DNA of 64,000 bases, taken from Glycomyces sp. YM15. GTDB taxonomy: Bacteria; Actinomycetota; Actinomycetes; Mycobacteriales; Micromonosporaceae. The stretch spans positions 57,254-121,253 of the forward strand of contig NZ_JAERMK010000004.1 of NCBI RefSeq assembly GCF_016918015.1, in the 5' to 3' direction. Made by a program: the position numbers and the translations under genes. This document shows positions 1 through 8,643 of the stretch, piece after piece. Positions within the stretch are counted from its first letter, which is position 1. Each line of letters begins with the position of its first letter. The notes beneath the pieces were generated by a model, which saw nothing but the letters and a program-made list of their open reading frames with translations, did no database searches and was not told where the DNA came from.

Positions 1-31
1 GGGGCCAGTGAGCGGCGTGAGGGGACCTGCC

Positions 32-883
32 GTGAACCTCCGCGTCGCCGTCGTGGCCGACCGCGTCAGTTGGGAAGAACGCCAACTGATCGCGGCCGCC
101 CCCGACGCGAACCTCGAACTGACCTGGGTCAACGACGAGTCACTGTGTCTGGGGGCCGAGGGCGCGCCCGCGCTCGCCGCCTACGACGCCGTACTCGTCC
201 GCAGCCGCAGCTACACCCGCGGGGGCCTCATCGCCACCGCTGCCGAAGCCGCGGGCGTCCGCGTCTGCAACGCCGCCAAAGCCATCCGCGCCTGCGAGAA
301 CAAACTCGAACTGCGCACCGAGATGCACCGGGCCGGCATCCCCGCCGCCGACCACCGGCTCGTCCTGTCCCGCCGCGACTTCGAACTCGCCCTCGGCCAG
401 ATCCCACCGCCGTTCGTGCTCAAACCGATTTACGGCGGCATGGGCAAACGCGTCACCCTCGTCCGCACCGCCGACACCGCCCAGTCCGTCTACGACTACG
501 TCGAAGACCTCGGGCACGGCTTCGAGCAGGCCATGCTCGTGGAGCCGTTCCTCGACGGCGGCACCTCGATCCGGTGCTTCGTCGTCGGCCGCGAGATCGT
601 CGCCGCCGCCGAGTTCGCCAGCGCGGGCGGGGACTGGCGCAGCAACGCCGCGCTGGGCAACCAGACGCGGGCGCTGCCGCGCGACCCCGCGCTCGCGAAG
701 ATCGTCGACGACGTGGTCGACGTGCTCGGCCCCGGCGTCTACGGCATCGACCTGTTCCGCTCGGGCGGCGACCTCATCGTCAACGAGGTCAACCACGCGC
801 CCGCGTTCAGGGCGGTGGCCGAGTCGACCGGTGTGGACGTGCCGCGGGCGATCGTCAACCACCTGCGGGAGGAGCTGTCATGA
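32..883 (+). CDS. lysX: LysX-like ATP-grasp ligase (RimK family)
   Basis: A 283-residue ATP-grasp protein. LysX family members ligate an amino acid through its alpha-amino group to the C-terminal glutamate of the carrier LysW. Visible signs are the KPIYGGMGKRV nucleotide-binding segment, the GGDWRSNAALG segment, and the metal-binding NEVNHAPAF stretch near the C-terminus, close to the LysX pattern. In-frame GTG codons also exist at 8 and 17, but the GTG at 32 has AGGGGA seven bases upstream and starts the conserved MNLRV strand. The stop overlaps the next start (ATGA). A LysW gene would be expected just upstream and is outside the window. RimK or MptN-type ligases are alternatives, but LysY and LysZ homologues next door favour LysX. 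Confidence 0.85.
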   Translation: MNLRVAVVADRVSWEERQLIAAAPDANLELTWVNDESLCLGAEGAPALAAYDAVLVRSRSYTRGGLIATAAEAAGVRVCNAAKAIRACENKLELRTEMHRAGIPAADHRLVLSRRDFELALGQIPPPFVLKPIYGGMGKRVTLVRTADTAQSVYDYVEDLGHGFEQAMLVEPFLDGGTSIRCFVVGREIVAAAEFASAGGDWRSNAALGNQTRALPRDPALAKIVDDVVDVLGPGVYGIDLFRSGGDLIVNEVNHAPAFRAVAESTGVDVPRAIVNHLREELS

Positions 884-1938
884 TCCGCGTGGGCATCGCG
901 GGCGCCTCCGGCCTCGCGGGCGGCGAGCTGATCAGGCTCGTCACCCAGCACCCCGACCTGGAGCTGACGTTCCTGGGCGGGGCCTCGAACGCCGGAAAGC
1001 GGCCCTCCGAACTGCATCCGGGCCTGCGCATCGACCTCGACGGACTGGTCCTGGAGCCGGTCACGCCCGAGGTGGCCGACCGGGTCGACGTCATGTTCCT
1101 CGCGACTCCGGCACCGGTGTCGGCGGTGCTGGCGGCCGACCTGGCCGACACGGTGCCTTCGGTCATCGACCTCAGCGGGGCCTTCCGCATCCGCCGTCCC
1201 GAGCTGCACGACCGGTGGTATCCGGACGTGCATCGCGGCACGGAGCTCACCGACCGGTTCGTGTACGGCGTGCCGGAGCTGGTGGGCGATGCGATGCAGG
1301 GCGCTTCGCTCATCTCGCTGCCCGGCTGCTTCGCCACGGCGATGACGCTGGGACTCGCGCCGCTCGTCATGGGGCTCGGCCTCGAACTCGATCGCGTTGT
1401 GGTGGACGGCAAGAGCGGGTCCAGCGGCGGCGGTCTGAACCTGCGGGTGCCCGATCTGCACCCGTTCCGCAGCGGCGCGATCGCGCCGTACGCGCCGGCC
1501 GGGCACCGACACGCGGCCGAGGTGGGCGACTTCTTCGAGCGGGCCAAGCCGGGCGTGCTCGGACGGATCGCCATGTCGGCGTACGGCGTCGGGCACGTGC
1601 GCGGGCTCCTGGTGAGCGCGTACGCGTTCACCGAGGCGGAGGTGACCGAGCGGGAGCTGCAGCGGGCCTACCTGCGGTTCTACAAGGGACGACGGTTCGT
1701 GCGGGTGCGGCGGCATCGCGAGACGCTGCTGCCGATGCCGGACCCGCAGGCCGTGCTCGGCTCGAACTACTGCGACGTCACGGTGGTCCACGACGAGGAG
1801 GGCGGGCGGATCGTCGTCCTGGCCGCGCTCGACAACCTCGTCAAAGGCGCTGCGGGCCAAGCGGTGCAGGCACTGAACCACCGGTTCGGCCTGCCGGAGG
1901 AGACCGGGCTGACCATGCACCCGGTGATGCCGGCATGA
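880..1938 (+). CDS. lysY: LysY/ArgC-like acyl-phosphate reductase
   Basis: A 352-residue NADPH-dependent semialdehyde dehydrogenase of the N-acetyl-gamma-glutamyl-phosphate reductase family. It reduces an acyl phosphate made by the next gene's kinase to an aldehyde. The N-terminal Rossmann loop reads GIAGASGLAGGELIRL, and the catalytic cysteine is C150 in SLPGCFATAM. HPFRSGAIAPYAPAGHRH and the C-terminal DNLVKGAAGQAVQ are typical of ArgC/LysY. It overlaps lysX by 4 bp and the kinase by 4 bp, so the three are translationally coupled. In a LysW system the substrate is LysW-bound aminoadipyl phosphate or an analogue. Arginine biosynthesis is less likely, because no other arg gene is present and a LysX homologue precedes it. 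Confidence 0.9.
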   Translation: MIRVGIAGASGLAGGELIRLVTQHPDLELTFLGGASNAGKRPSELHPGLRIDLDGLVLEPVTPEVADRVDVMFLATPAPVSAVLAADLADTVPSVIDLSGAFRIRRPELHDRWYPDVHRGTELTDRFVYGVPELVGDAMQGASLISLPGCFATAMTLGLAPLVMGLGLELDRVVVDGKSGSSGGGLNLRVPDLHPFRSGAIAPYAPAGHRHAAEVGDFFERAKPGVLGRIAMSAYGVGHVRGLLVSAYAFTEAEVTERELQRAYLRFYKGRRFVRVRRHRETLLPMPDPQAVLGSNYCDVTVVHDEEGGRIVVLAALDNLVKGAAGQAVQALNHRFGLPEETGLTMHPVMPA

Positions 1939-2732
1939 GCGGGGCGGAGGCGACGGCGCTGGTCGTCAAAGTGGGCGGGTCCTGCTTGGAGGAGCTGCCG
2001 GACGCGTGGTGGGACGACCTGGCCGAGCACGGGCGCCGGCGGCCGCTGGTGCTGGTGCACGGCTGGTCGAAGCCGCTGCGGCGGTTCCACGCCCGCCACC
2101 GGGACCCGGCCGCGGTGCTGCGCGACCGCTACGGGAACCAGAGCCGCTGGACCACACCGGAGGTCATCGAGGACGTCAAGGCGGTGAGCCGCGGTATCGG
2201 GGACGGGATCTGCGACCGCTTGCGCGAGCGGGGCATCGCCGCGGACCGGATCCTCGGCAGCGACGGGCTGCTCCACGCCGGACCGGGCGAGCGCTGGTGG
2301 TGGCGCGAGAAGCAGCTCGTGGAGATGGCGAACCTGGTCGGTCCGGTAACCGGGGCCGACCCGACCCTCCTGAAGGACCTGCGACCCGGCATGGCGCGGC
2401 TGGTGACCCCGTTGGCCCGCAACAACGTCGGGCAGGAGGTGAACACGGACGCCGACCGGGCGGCCGCGGCCGCCGCCGCGGCGCTCGGCGCGGCCGAACT
2501 GGTGCTCGTCACCGACGTGGCCCACCTGCTCATCGACGGGCAACCGGTCGTCCAGATCGCCGCGCGGGCGGCGGCCTCGTTCCGCGACGCCGGCGCCACC
2601 GGCGGCATGCGCAAGAAGCTCAGAGCGGCCGGTGAGGCGCTGGAGGGCGGGGTGGGCCGGGTCGTCATCGGCACCGGCTCCGTCACCGACCTGCTCGCCG
2701 GGCGCACCGGCACCGTCATCAACCCTGATTGA
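1935..2732 (+). CDS. lysZ: LysZ-like amino-acid kinase with altered HGGG loop
   Basis: A 265-residue amino-acid kinase close to LysZ/acetylglutamate kinase. It would phosphorylate the side-chain carboxylate of the carrier-bound amino acid for the reductase encoded just upstream. The N-terminal KVGGS phosphate loop, the NQSRWTTPEV segment, GSDGLL, NTDADRAAAA and GGMRKKLRAA all fit the family. The normally conserved HGGG substrate loop reads H42-G43-W44-S45, which suggests an unusual acyl substrate or carrier contact. It overlaps lysY by 4 bp and is followed 10 bp later by the amidotransferase. Confidence 0.85.
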   Translation: MSGAEATALVVKVGGSCLEELPDAWWDDLAEHGRRRPLVLVHGWSKPLRRFHARHRDPAAVLRDRYGNQSRWTTPEVIEDVKAVSRGIGDGICDRLRERGIAADRILGSDGLLHAGPGERWWWREKQLVEMANLVGPVTGADPTLLKDLRPGMARLVTPLARNNVGQEVNTDADRAAAAAAAALGAAELVLVTDVAHLLIDGQPVVQIAARAAASFRDAGATGGMRKKLRAAGEALEGGVGRVVIGTGSVTDLLAGRTGTVINPD

Positions 2733-2742
2733 GGAGGATCCC

Positions 2743-3303
2743 ATGGGGCGACCCCGCGTGCTCGTCGTGAACAACGGCACCCTGTCCCTACCACAGCTCC
2801 GCGCCCGCTTCGAGACGCTGGGCGCCGAGGCCCATGCGGTCCCGGTGGCCGACGTACCATCCACAGTGAGCGGTCGATATGAGGCGATCGTGCTGAGCGG
2901 CACCAAGGTGCGAGCCTACGACACCGAGTTCTACCGGCCGCTCACCGACCTGGTGATGGGCGCCGACGTGCCGGTCCTCGGCATCTGCGGCGGCATGCAG
3001 CTCATCGCCGCCGCGGCCGGTGGCCGTCTGGCCGAGGGCCCGCAGCGCGTGGGCGGCCACAAGGCCCACGTCGACAAGGACGAACCGCTGTTCGCCCACG
3101 TCGAGTCCACTGTGACCGTGTTCCACCGTCACACGCTCTACCTCCAGGAAGCGCCGGAGGGCTTCCGGACCATCGGGCGCTCCGACCAGGCGCCCGTGGA
3201 GTTCCTCTCCTCCGACGACGGCCGGATCCTCGGCTCCCAGGCGCACCTGGAGTTCCGCCCCGACGGCCTGGAGATCCTCCGCGGCTTCGCCGACCGCTTC
3301 TGA
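2743..3303 (+). CDS. Class I glutamine amidotransferase (TrpG/GuaA-type)
   Basis: A 186-residue stand-alone class I glutaminase domain. It would hydrolyse glutamine and pass ammonia to a partner synthetase. The nucleophile is C82 in LGICGGMQ, and the His/Glu of the triad are H168 and E170 in SQAHLEF. A strong GAGGAGG site sits just before the start. The length equals the glutaminase half of anthranilate or GMP synthetase, with no synthetase domain attached. Within this operon the ammonia acceptor could be the ANL ligase product or a carrier-bound intermediate; this is inference. It is unlikely to be pabA/trpG, because no chorismate enzyme is nearby. Confidence 0.85.
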   Translation: MGRPRVLVVNNGTLSLPQLRARFETLGAEAHAVPVADVPSTVSGRYEAIVLSGTKVRAYDTEFYRPLTDLVMGADVPVLGICGGMQLIAAAAGGRLAEGPQRVGGHKAHVDKDEPLFAHVESTVTVFHRHTLYLQEAPEGFRTIGRSDQAPVEFLSSDDGRILGSQAHLEFRPDGLEILRGFADRF

Positions 3304-3327
3304 CCGCCCCAAACGAAAGGCAGCACC

Positions 3328-4437
3328 ATGATCCACGACAGCAAGCCCGCGCTCACCGCGCACCTCAACGGCTCCGGCGGCGACATCGAAGGCTGGGTGG
3401 TCGTCGACTCGCTGGTCGACGGCCTGGCGATGGGCGGCACCCGCATGACCGCCGACGTCACCGAGGCCGAGGTCGCAGGCCTGGCGCGCGACATGACCCA
3501 CAAGTTCGCGCTCGCCGGCCTGCGCATCGGCGGCGCGAAGGCCGGCATCGTCGCGAGCGGCGGCGACCGGGAGCAGGTCTTCCGCACTTTCGGGCGCACC
3601 GTAAAGCCTCTGTTGCACGGCGGCGTCCACCTCGGCATCGACATGGGCGTCACCCCGGCCGACCGGGCCGTCTTCTTCGAGGAGGCCGGCTACGACCCGC
3701 GGTACCGCCTCGGTGCGGCCGACATGCCGATGGACTGGCGCACCTACTACGAACCGCTCATCGACGCCACCGGCCACGGGGTCGGCACGGCCGTCGTCGC
3801 GGCCTTGGAGGCCGGCGGACGGTCCGGTCCTGCCCGCGTCGTCGTGCAGGGCTTCGGCGCGGTCGGCCGCGCCGTCGCCCGGTTCCTCGACGCGCGCGGG
3901 CACGTCGTCACCGGCATCGCCGACATCGACGGGACGCTCAGCGCGCCGAAGATCCCCGTGGACGACGTCGTCGCCGCCACCGACGAGTTCGGGCGCATCG
4001 ACCGCTCGCGCCTGCCCGCGCACGTCAAGCGCATGGAGGGCCCGGAGGCCTGGCTCGACGTCGACGCCGACGTGCTGGTCCTCGCCGCGCAGCCGTACGC
4101 GCTCAACGCCGAGAACGCGCACCGGCTGCGGGTCCCACTGGTGGTCGAGGGCGCGAACCTCGCCTCCAGCGGCGAGGCCAAGGAGAAGGCCGCCGCCGCG
4201 GGCGTGGCCCTGGTGCCGGGGGTCATCGCGAACATCGGCGGCGCCGCCTCGGCGGCGCTCGCGGTCACGCGGGTCGTGCCGTTCGAACTGCCCGCCGCCC
4301 AGCGGAAGGCGTGGGTCTTCGACTGGGTGGCGAACAAGGTGCGGATCAACACGCAGTCGCTGCTGGCGATCGCGGCCGCCCAGCCGGCCGACGCCCTGTC
4401 GGAACTGCTCGACGTGCGGCTGAAGGAACTGCGATGA
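3328..4437 (+). CDS. Glu/Leu/Phe/Val dehydrogenase family protein
   Basis: A 369-residue amino-acid dehydrogenase-like protein that would interconvert an amino acid with a 2-oxo acid and ammonia using NAD(P)H. The N-terminal substrate domain has GLAMGGTRM and GLRIGGAKAGI (usually GGAKGGI). The cofactor domain has GFGAVGRAVARFL, followed by an acidic residue in ADIDG that suggests NAD(H). A canonical ribosome site (AAAGGCAG) precedes it, and its stop overlaps the ligase start by 4 bp. The third glycine of the lysine-containing motif is replaced by alanine, so its exact substrate or activity is uncertain. In context it probably supplies an unusual amino acid or reduces an imine. Confidence 0.85.
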   Translation: MIHDSKPALTAHLNGSGGDIEGWVVVDSLVDGLAMGGTRMTADVTEAEVAGLARDMTHKFALAGLRIGGAKAGIVASGGDREQVFRTFGRTVKPLLHGGVHLGIDMGVTPADRAVFFEEAGYDPRYRLGAADMPMDWRTYYEPLIDATGHGVGTAVVAALEAGGRSGPARVVVQGFGAVGRAVARFLDARGHVVTGIADIDGTLSAPKIPVDDVVAATDEFGRIDRSRLPAHVKRMEGPEAWLDVDADVLVLAAQPYALNAENAHRLRVPLVVEGANLASSGEAKEKAAAAGVALVPGVIANIGGAASAALAVTRVVPFELPAAQRKAWVFDWVANKVRINTQSLLAIAAAQPADALSELLDVRLKELR

Positions 4438-6053
4438 CCGTCGCGACACCTATGTCCATTGAGGACACTTCTGTGCAGTACCGGCGGCGCGGGTGGTGGC
4501 GTGAGACCACGTTCCTCGACGACCTGCGCCGCCAGGCGATCGAGCGGCCCCGCAAGACCGCGATCGCCGGTCGTCGCCTCGACGGGGCCCGCACCGACCT
4601 CCTCGACTACGCAGATCTGGAACGGCTGGCCGACCGCTTCGCGGACGGGCTCATCGAACTGGGGGTGCGCCCCGGGGACGTGGTCGCCGCGCAATTGCCG
4701 AACCGCTGGGAGGCGGTCCCGCTCATGTTCGCCTGCATGGCGGTCGGCGCGATCCTCTGCCCGATCGCACCCGAATGCGAGGGCGAGGACCTGCGCCACC
4801 GCCTGGCCCTCACCGAGGCGCGGCTGTGCGTCACCGTCGCCGCATGGCGCGGGCGACCGCTCGCGGCTCAGATGTGCGCACTGCGGGACGAGCTGCCGCT
4901 GGAGCGGATCGTCGTCATCGACGGCCCGCTCCCGCAGGGCGGCATCGACTTCCACCGCCATTTCACTGGAAGGACCGGGGCGCGCACCGACCGGGACGCG
5001 ACCGCGCTCGGCCCCGACGATCCGTTCGTGGTCCTGTTCACCTCCGGCACCACGGGCCTGCCGAAAGGGGTCGTGCACAGCCAGAACACGGTCTATGCGG
5101 GCATACGTGGCTACGCGGACGCGCTCATGCTCGACGACGGCCTGGTCGCGGCCGTGACGAACCCGCTCGTCCACTACTCCGGGTTCGCCCAGGGGATTCT
5201 CACCGGCGTCATGCTCGGCGGCACCGTCCTCTTCCAGGACGGCGCGGACCCCGCCGGGATGCTCGGCCTGATCGAACGCCACCGCGCGACGCTCCTCTAC
5301 GGCCCGCCGCCGACCCACACGGCCATCGCCGCCGCGCAGCGCTCCACCCCGCACGACACGACCTCGCTGCGCCACAGCGTGGTCGGGGCGTCGCCCGTGG
5401 TACCCGAGCTCGAAGCGGAGCTGCGCACCACCTTCGGCACCCGCACCGCCTCGCTGTGGGGCATGTCCGAGTTCGGGCCGATCACCGTCAGCCGGCCCTG
5501 CTACGACCCCGACTGGGCCGCGCACAGCCACGGGCGGCCCATCGACGCCATGGAGCTGCGCATCGACGGCGACGCCGCGACCGGCCGGCTGCGGGTGCGC
5601 GGCGCGTCGAGGGCCTTGGGCTACTTCGGGAACCAGGACGCCTTCGACGCCCAGATCGACGGCGACGGCTGGTTCGACACCGGCGACGTGGCGCGAGTGG
5701 ACGGTCGCGGCGGCATCCGCATCCTCGGCCGCGCCGGCGACGCGATCGTGCGCGACGGCGAGGTCGCCCCGGTGGCCGAACTGGAAGCGCTCGCCGCCCG
5801 GCACCCGCACGTGGCCGAGGCCGCGCTCGTCGGCGCGCCCGGCACCGCGTCGATCCTGCTCGCCGCCGTGCCGCGGGACGGAGTCGCGCCTGAGCTGGCA
5901 TCGGTTCGCGCCCACCTGACCGAACGCGGCGCCGACCCGCGGTTCCTCCCCGACCGTCTGGAAGTCCTTGCGGCCCTGCCCAAAACGCTCACCGGCAAGG
6001 TCCGCAAGACCGCGCTCCGCAAGTGCTACCTCACCCTCCAGGAGACGCCGTGA
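4434..6053 (+). CDS. ANL-superfamily acyl-CoA ligase / adenylation enzyme
   Basis: A 539-residue AMP-forming ligase that activates a carboxylic acid as an acyl adenylate and then normally as a CoA thioester. The P-loop-like A3 motif is TSGTTGLPKG (about residues 205-214). The A5-type segment is WGMSEFGP, the A7 motif GDGWFDTGD, and the C-terminal catalytic lysine lies in LTGKVRKTALRK. It resembles the cyclohexanecarboxylate/medium-chain acyl-CoA ligase branch. No carrier-protein domain is attached. Start and stop both overlap neighbouring genes by 4 bp, which places it firmly in the operon. Its acid substrate cannot be read from sequence here. Confidence 0.88.
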   Translation: MTVATPMSIEDTSVQYRRRGWWRETTFLDDLRRQAIERPRKTAIAGRRLDGARTDLLDYADLERLADRFADGLIELGVRPGDVVAAQLPNRWEAVPLMFACMAVGAILCPIAPECEGEDLRHRLALTEARLCVTVAAWRGRPLAAQMCALRDELPLERIVVIDGPLPQGGIDFHRHFTGRTGARTDRDATALGPDDPFVVLFTSGTTGLPKGVVHSQNTVYAGIRGYADALMLDDGLVAAVTNPLVHYSGFAQGILTGVMLGGTVLFQDGADPAGMLGLIERHRATLLYGPPPTHTAIAAAQRSTPHDTTSLRHSVVGASPVVPELEAELRTTFGTRTASLWGMSEFGPITVSRPCYDPDWAAHSHGRPIDAMELRIDGDAATGRLRVRGASRALGYFGNQDAFDAQIDGDGWFDTGDVARVDGRGGIRILGRAGDAIVRDGEVAPVAELEALAARHPHVAEAALVGAPGTASILLAAVPRDGVAPELASVRAHLTERGADPRFLPDRLEVLAALPKTLTGKVRKTALRKCYLTLQETP

Positions 6054-7297
6054 CCGCGCCCGTCGCGATGTCCGCGACCCTCGCCGCCGATGAGGCCCTG
6101 GAACGGCGGCGGCGAGGGGGCGAGCGGGTCCTGTCCCTCGCCAGCGGCGAGATCGGCCTGCCGGTGCCGCCGCTCCTCGAAACGGCACTCGCCGCGGCCG
6201 TCGGGCGCACCGCCTACGGCCCCGTCGCAGGCGACCCCGCGCTGAGAGACGCCGCGGCGGGCTACTGGCACCGCCGCGGCGTCCCGGCCGACCCCGACCT
6301 CGTCGTGTGCGGTCCCGGCAGCAAGCCACTGCTGTTCGCCGCCATGCTCGCGATCGGCGGCGACGTGGTCGTGCCGGTGCCCAGCTGGGTCAGCTACGTG
6401 CAGCAGGCGAGGCTCGCCGGGGCCGAAGCCGTCGGCGTGCCGATCATCCCGGGCCAGGGCGGCGTGCCCGACCCGGAGCGGCTGGCCGAGGCGGTGGCCC
6501 GCGCGCGGGCCTCGGGCCGGGACCCCCGGTCGGTAGTGGTCACCGTGCCGGACAACCCGACCGGAACCGTCGCGACGCCCGCGACGATGCGCCGCCTCAC
6601 CGAAGCGGCCCGGGACCTCGACCTGGTCGTCATCGCCGACGAGATCTACCGCGACCTCGTCTTCGACCCGGCCCTCCGGCCGCCCTCCCCCGCCGATTCC
6701 GCCCCCGAGCGGACCATCGTCACCACCGGCCTCACCAAGCACCTCGCGCTCGGCGGCTGGCGGCTGGGCGTGGCGCGCCTGCCCGACGAACGGCTGCGCG
6801 AGCGGTTCACCGCCATCGCCAGCCAGATCTGGTCCACCACCGCCGCCCCGGTCCAGGCCGCCGCGGCGCTGGCCCTCCGGGAGCCGCCGATCATCGGCGC
6901 GCACGTGGCGGCCGCTGTGCGCCTCCACGGCACGACGGCGCGCGCGGTGGCCGAGCGCATCGCGACGACCGGCGCGGCGCTCGCTCCCGTCACCGCCACC
7001 TGCTATCTCTACCCCGACTTCTCGCCCCTGCGCGACCGGCTGCGGCGCAAGGGCATCGAGAACGGGCAGGGGATCGCCGACTTCCTCGCCGAGCGGCACG
7101 GCGTGGCCGTCCTGCCCGGCGAGGCCTTCGGCGAACCCGGATCGTCCCTGCGGATCAGGACCGCCACCGGCCGCCTCTACGGGGCGACCCACGCCGAACG
7201 CGCCGCCGCGCTCGACTCGGACGATCCGCTGCAGCTGCCCTGGATCGCCCGGTCCCTCGACCACCTTGAACGGGCACTCGCCGACCTCACCCGCTGA
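6050..7297 (+). CDS. Class I/II PLP aminotransferase
   Basis: A 415-residue fold-type I aminotransferase. The Schiff-base lysine is K230 in TGLTKHLALGGWRLG. The cofactor-contacting segments VPDNPTGTVA and IADEIYRDLV are present, as is the substrate-carboxylate arginine region SLRIRTATG. The GTG start overlaps the ligase stop (GTGA). It could aminate an aldehyde made by the LysY-type reductase or a keto acid made by other enzymes of the operon; LysW pathways use an aminotransferase at exactly that step. Canonical LysJ is a class III enzyme, so this is at most a functional analogue. Confidence 0.88.
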   Translation: MTAPVAMSATLAADEALERRRRGGERVLSLASGEIGLPVPPLLETALAAAVGRTAYGPVAGDPALRDAAAGYWHRRGVPADPDLVVCGPGSKPLLFAAMLAIGGDVVVPVPSWVSYVQQARLAGAEAVGVPIIPGQGGVPDPERLAEAVARARASGRDPRSVVVTVPDNPTGTVATPATMRRLTEAARDLDLVVIADEIYRDLVFDPALRPPSPADSAPERTIVTTGLTKHLALGGWRLGVARLPDERLRERFTAIASQIWSTTAAPVQAAAALALREPPIIGAHVAAAVRLHGTTARAVAERIATTGAALAPVTATCYLYPDFSPLRDRLRRKGIENGQGIADFLAERHGVAVLPGEAFGEPGSSLRIRTATGRLYGATHAERAAALDSDDPLQLPWIARSLDHLERALADLTR

Positions 7298-7322
7298 ACC
7301 GTCCACCCAGAAGGAGCAAATC

Positions 7323-8207
7323 ATGTCCATTGTGTTCGAATGTGAGTACCGGGGCCGCCGGTACGCCGGCCTGGGGATCCCCCGGCCCGGGCAACCCCTG
7401 ACGCTGCACCCGGTCGCGGAGGGGCGGCTGCGCGCCGAGCTCGTCACGAACGGCTCCGCGGCCCTCGCCGATGCCGTCGCGGCCGTGGACACCGTGATCG
7501 AAGTCCCGGCCGACGACCCCGAGCTGCGATTCCTGCCGCCGCTGCTGCCGCAGGGCCCCGACGGGTCGATCGTCAACGGCTTCATGGGCACCCACCGGTC
7601 CAAATTCGACAACGACCCGGCCCCCGACGAGCCGTTCGTGCCGCCGAACTACTACATGAAGGGCTCCGGCTCCTGGCTGCGCATGCCGGGCGAGCCGATC
7701 ACCGCCCCGGCCGACCCGGGCTGGATGATCGAGGAGCCCGAGGTGGTGCTGGTGTACGTCGGCGACGACGCGGGCGCCCCGCACTACGCCGGCTACACGT
7801 TCGGGAACGACTTCAACGACATCGGCGTCCACCTGGAGAAGCCCTGGGCGTGGACCCCGTACGCGAAGCTCGCCGAGACCTCGATCAGCCCGTGGCTGTT
7901 CCTGGAGCCGCCTCCGACGACCGCCAAGGGCACCGTCGTCATCGAGCGCGACGGCGCGAAGGCCTGGGAGGGCCCGTTCTCGTGCGGTGCGGACTCGCTG
8001 TTCCACAAGGTCGAGTCGATGGCCGACCACGTCTTCTCGTTCCCGATGCTGCGCCGGCCCGGCCTGGTGAACTACCTGATGCTCGGGGCCGACAAGGCCA
8101 CCTACCACGACGGCTTCCGCATGGAGGACGGCGACCGGATCGTCATCGACGTGGCGACCCACGGGGTCGAGCTGGCCAACCCGGTCCGGTTCGGTCAGGC
8201 CTCCTGA
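7323..8207 (+). CDS. Fumarylacetoacetate hydrolase-fold enzyme
   Basis: A 294-residue protein whose C-terminal two-thirds look like the FAH superfamily, which uses a divalent metal for C-C bond hydrolysis, hydration or decarboxylation. The likely metal-binding acids are in EEPEVVLVY and in GNDFND, with the usual KGSGSW loop upstream. AGAAGGAG lies about seven bases before the start. It is the last gene of the operon and its 3' end overlaps the convergent MerR gene by 13 bp. The reaction is not predictable, and the N-terminal 85 residues are not the usual FAH lead-in. Confidence 0.75.
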   Translation: MSIVFECEYRGRRYAGLGIPRPGQPLTLHPVAEGRLRAELVTNGSAALADAVAAVDTVIEVPADDPELRFLPPLLPQGPDGSIVNGFMGTHRSKFDNDPAPDEPFVPPNYYMKGSGSWLRMPGEPITAPADPGWMIEEPEVVLVYVGDDAGAPHYAGYTFGNDFNDIGVHLEKPWAWTPYAKLAETSISPWLFLEPPPTTAKGTVVIERDGAKAWEGPFSCGADSLFHKVESMADHVFSFPMLRRPGLVNYLMLGADKATYHDGFRMEDGDRIVIDVATHGVELANPVRFGQAS

Positions 8208-8578
8208 GGCTCCGGCGCCCTCGCCCGCCGGACCGTGTCGATGTACCGGGAGATGGCGTCGCGGCTGCGCGTCAGGGTCTCGATCCGGTCCGACATGCTG
8301 TCGCGCTCGTGCTCCAGGATGCCGAGCGTCTCCGGGGTCGCCCCCAGGATGTGGATGATCCCGGGCTGCTTCAGGCACGGGAGGACCTGCTTGATGACCC
8401 GCGTCGGCATCCCGGCGTCGAGCAGGCCCCGGATCTGGAGCGCCCGGTCCACGCTCTGCTCGTCGTACTCCCGATAGCCGTTCGGGGAACGGTCGGGGAT
8501 GAGCATCCCGGTCTCCTCGTAATACCGCAGCATCCGGCGGGGAATGCCGGTCCGCTCCGACAGCGATCCGATTCGCAT
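8195..8578 (-). CDS. MerR-family transcriptional regulator
   Basis: A 127-residue regulator. The N-terminal winged helix-turn-helix begins MRIGSLSERTGIPRRMLRYYEETGML and is followed by NGYREYDEQSVDRA, both diagnostic for MerR. The C-terminal coiled-coil half has no obvious metal-binding cysteine cluster, so it is more like the drug-sensing or multidrug branch. The start is set by the conserved MRIG; longer in-frame starts would add an unrelated leader. It is transcribed divergently from the MFS exporter 65 bp away, with a near-perfect dyad between them, so it very probably controls that exporter and itself. Confidence 0.88.
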   Translation of the reverse strand: MRIGSLSERTGIPRRMLRYYEETGMLIPDRSPNGYREYDEQSVDRALQIRGLLDAGMPTRVIKQVLPCLKQPGIIHILGATPETLGILEHERDSMSDRIETLTRSRDAISRYIDTVRRARAPEPQEA

Positions 8579-8606
8579 ATGACGCACCTCACTCGACCAC
8601 GACTTG

Positions 8607-8628
8607 ACCCTCACATCAATGTGACGGT
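8607..8628. promoter_or_regulatory. Dyad operator between merR and the MFS gene
   Basis: ACCCTCACAT and ATGTGACGGT form a 10-bp inverted repeat with one mismatch and a 2-bp centre. A TTGACC hexamer overlaps its left edge at 8604-8609. MerR regulators bind such dyads in divergent intergenic regions. No convincing -10 with normal spacing could be assigned. Confidence 0.55.
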
Positions 8629-8643
8629 TGGAAGGTATTAGAC

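Noticed and set aside
880..2732. Part of an arginine biosynthesis operon (argC-argB)
   Set aside because: A LysX homologue is fused into the same overlapping operon, no argJ, argD, argF or argG follows, and the kinase resembles LysZ more closely.
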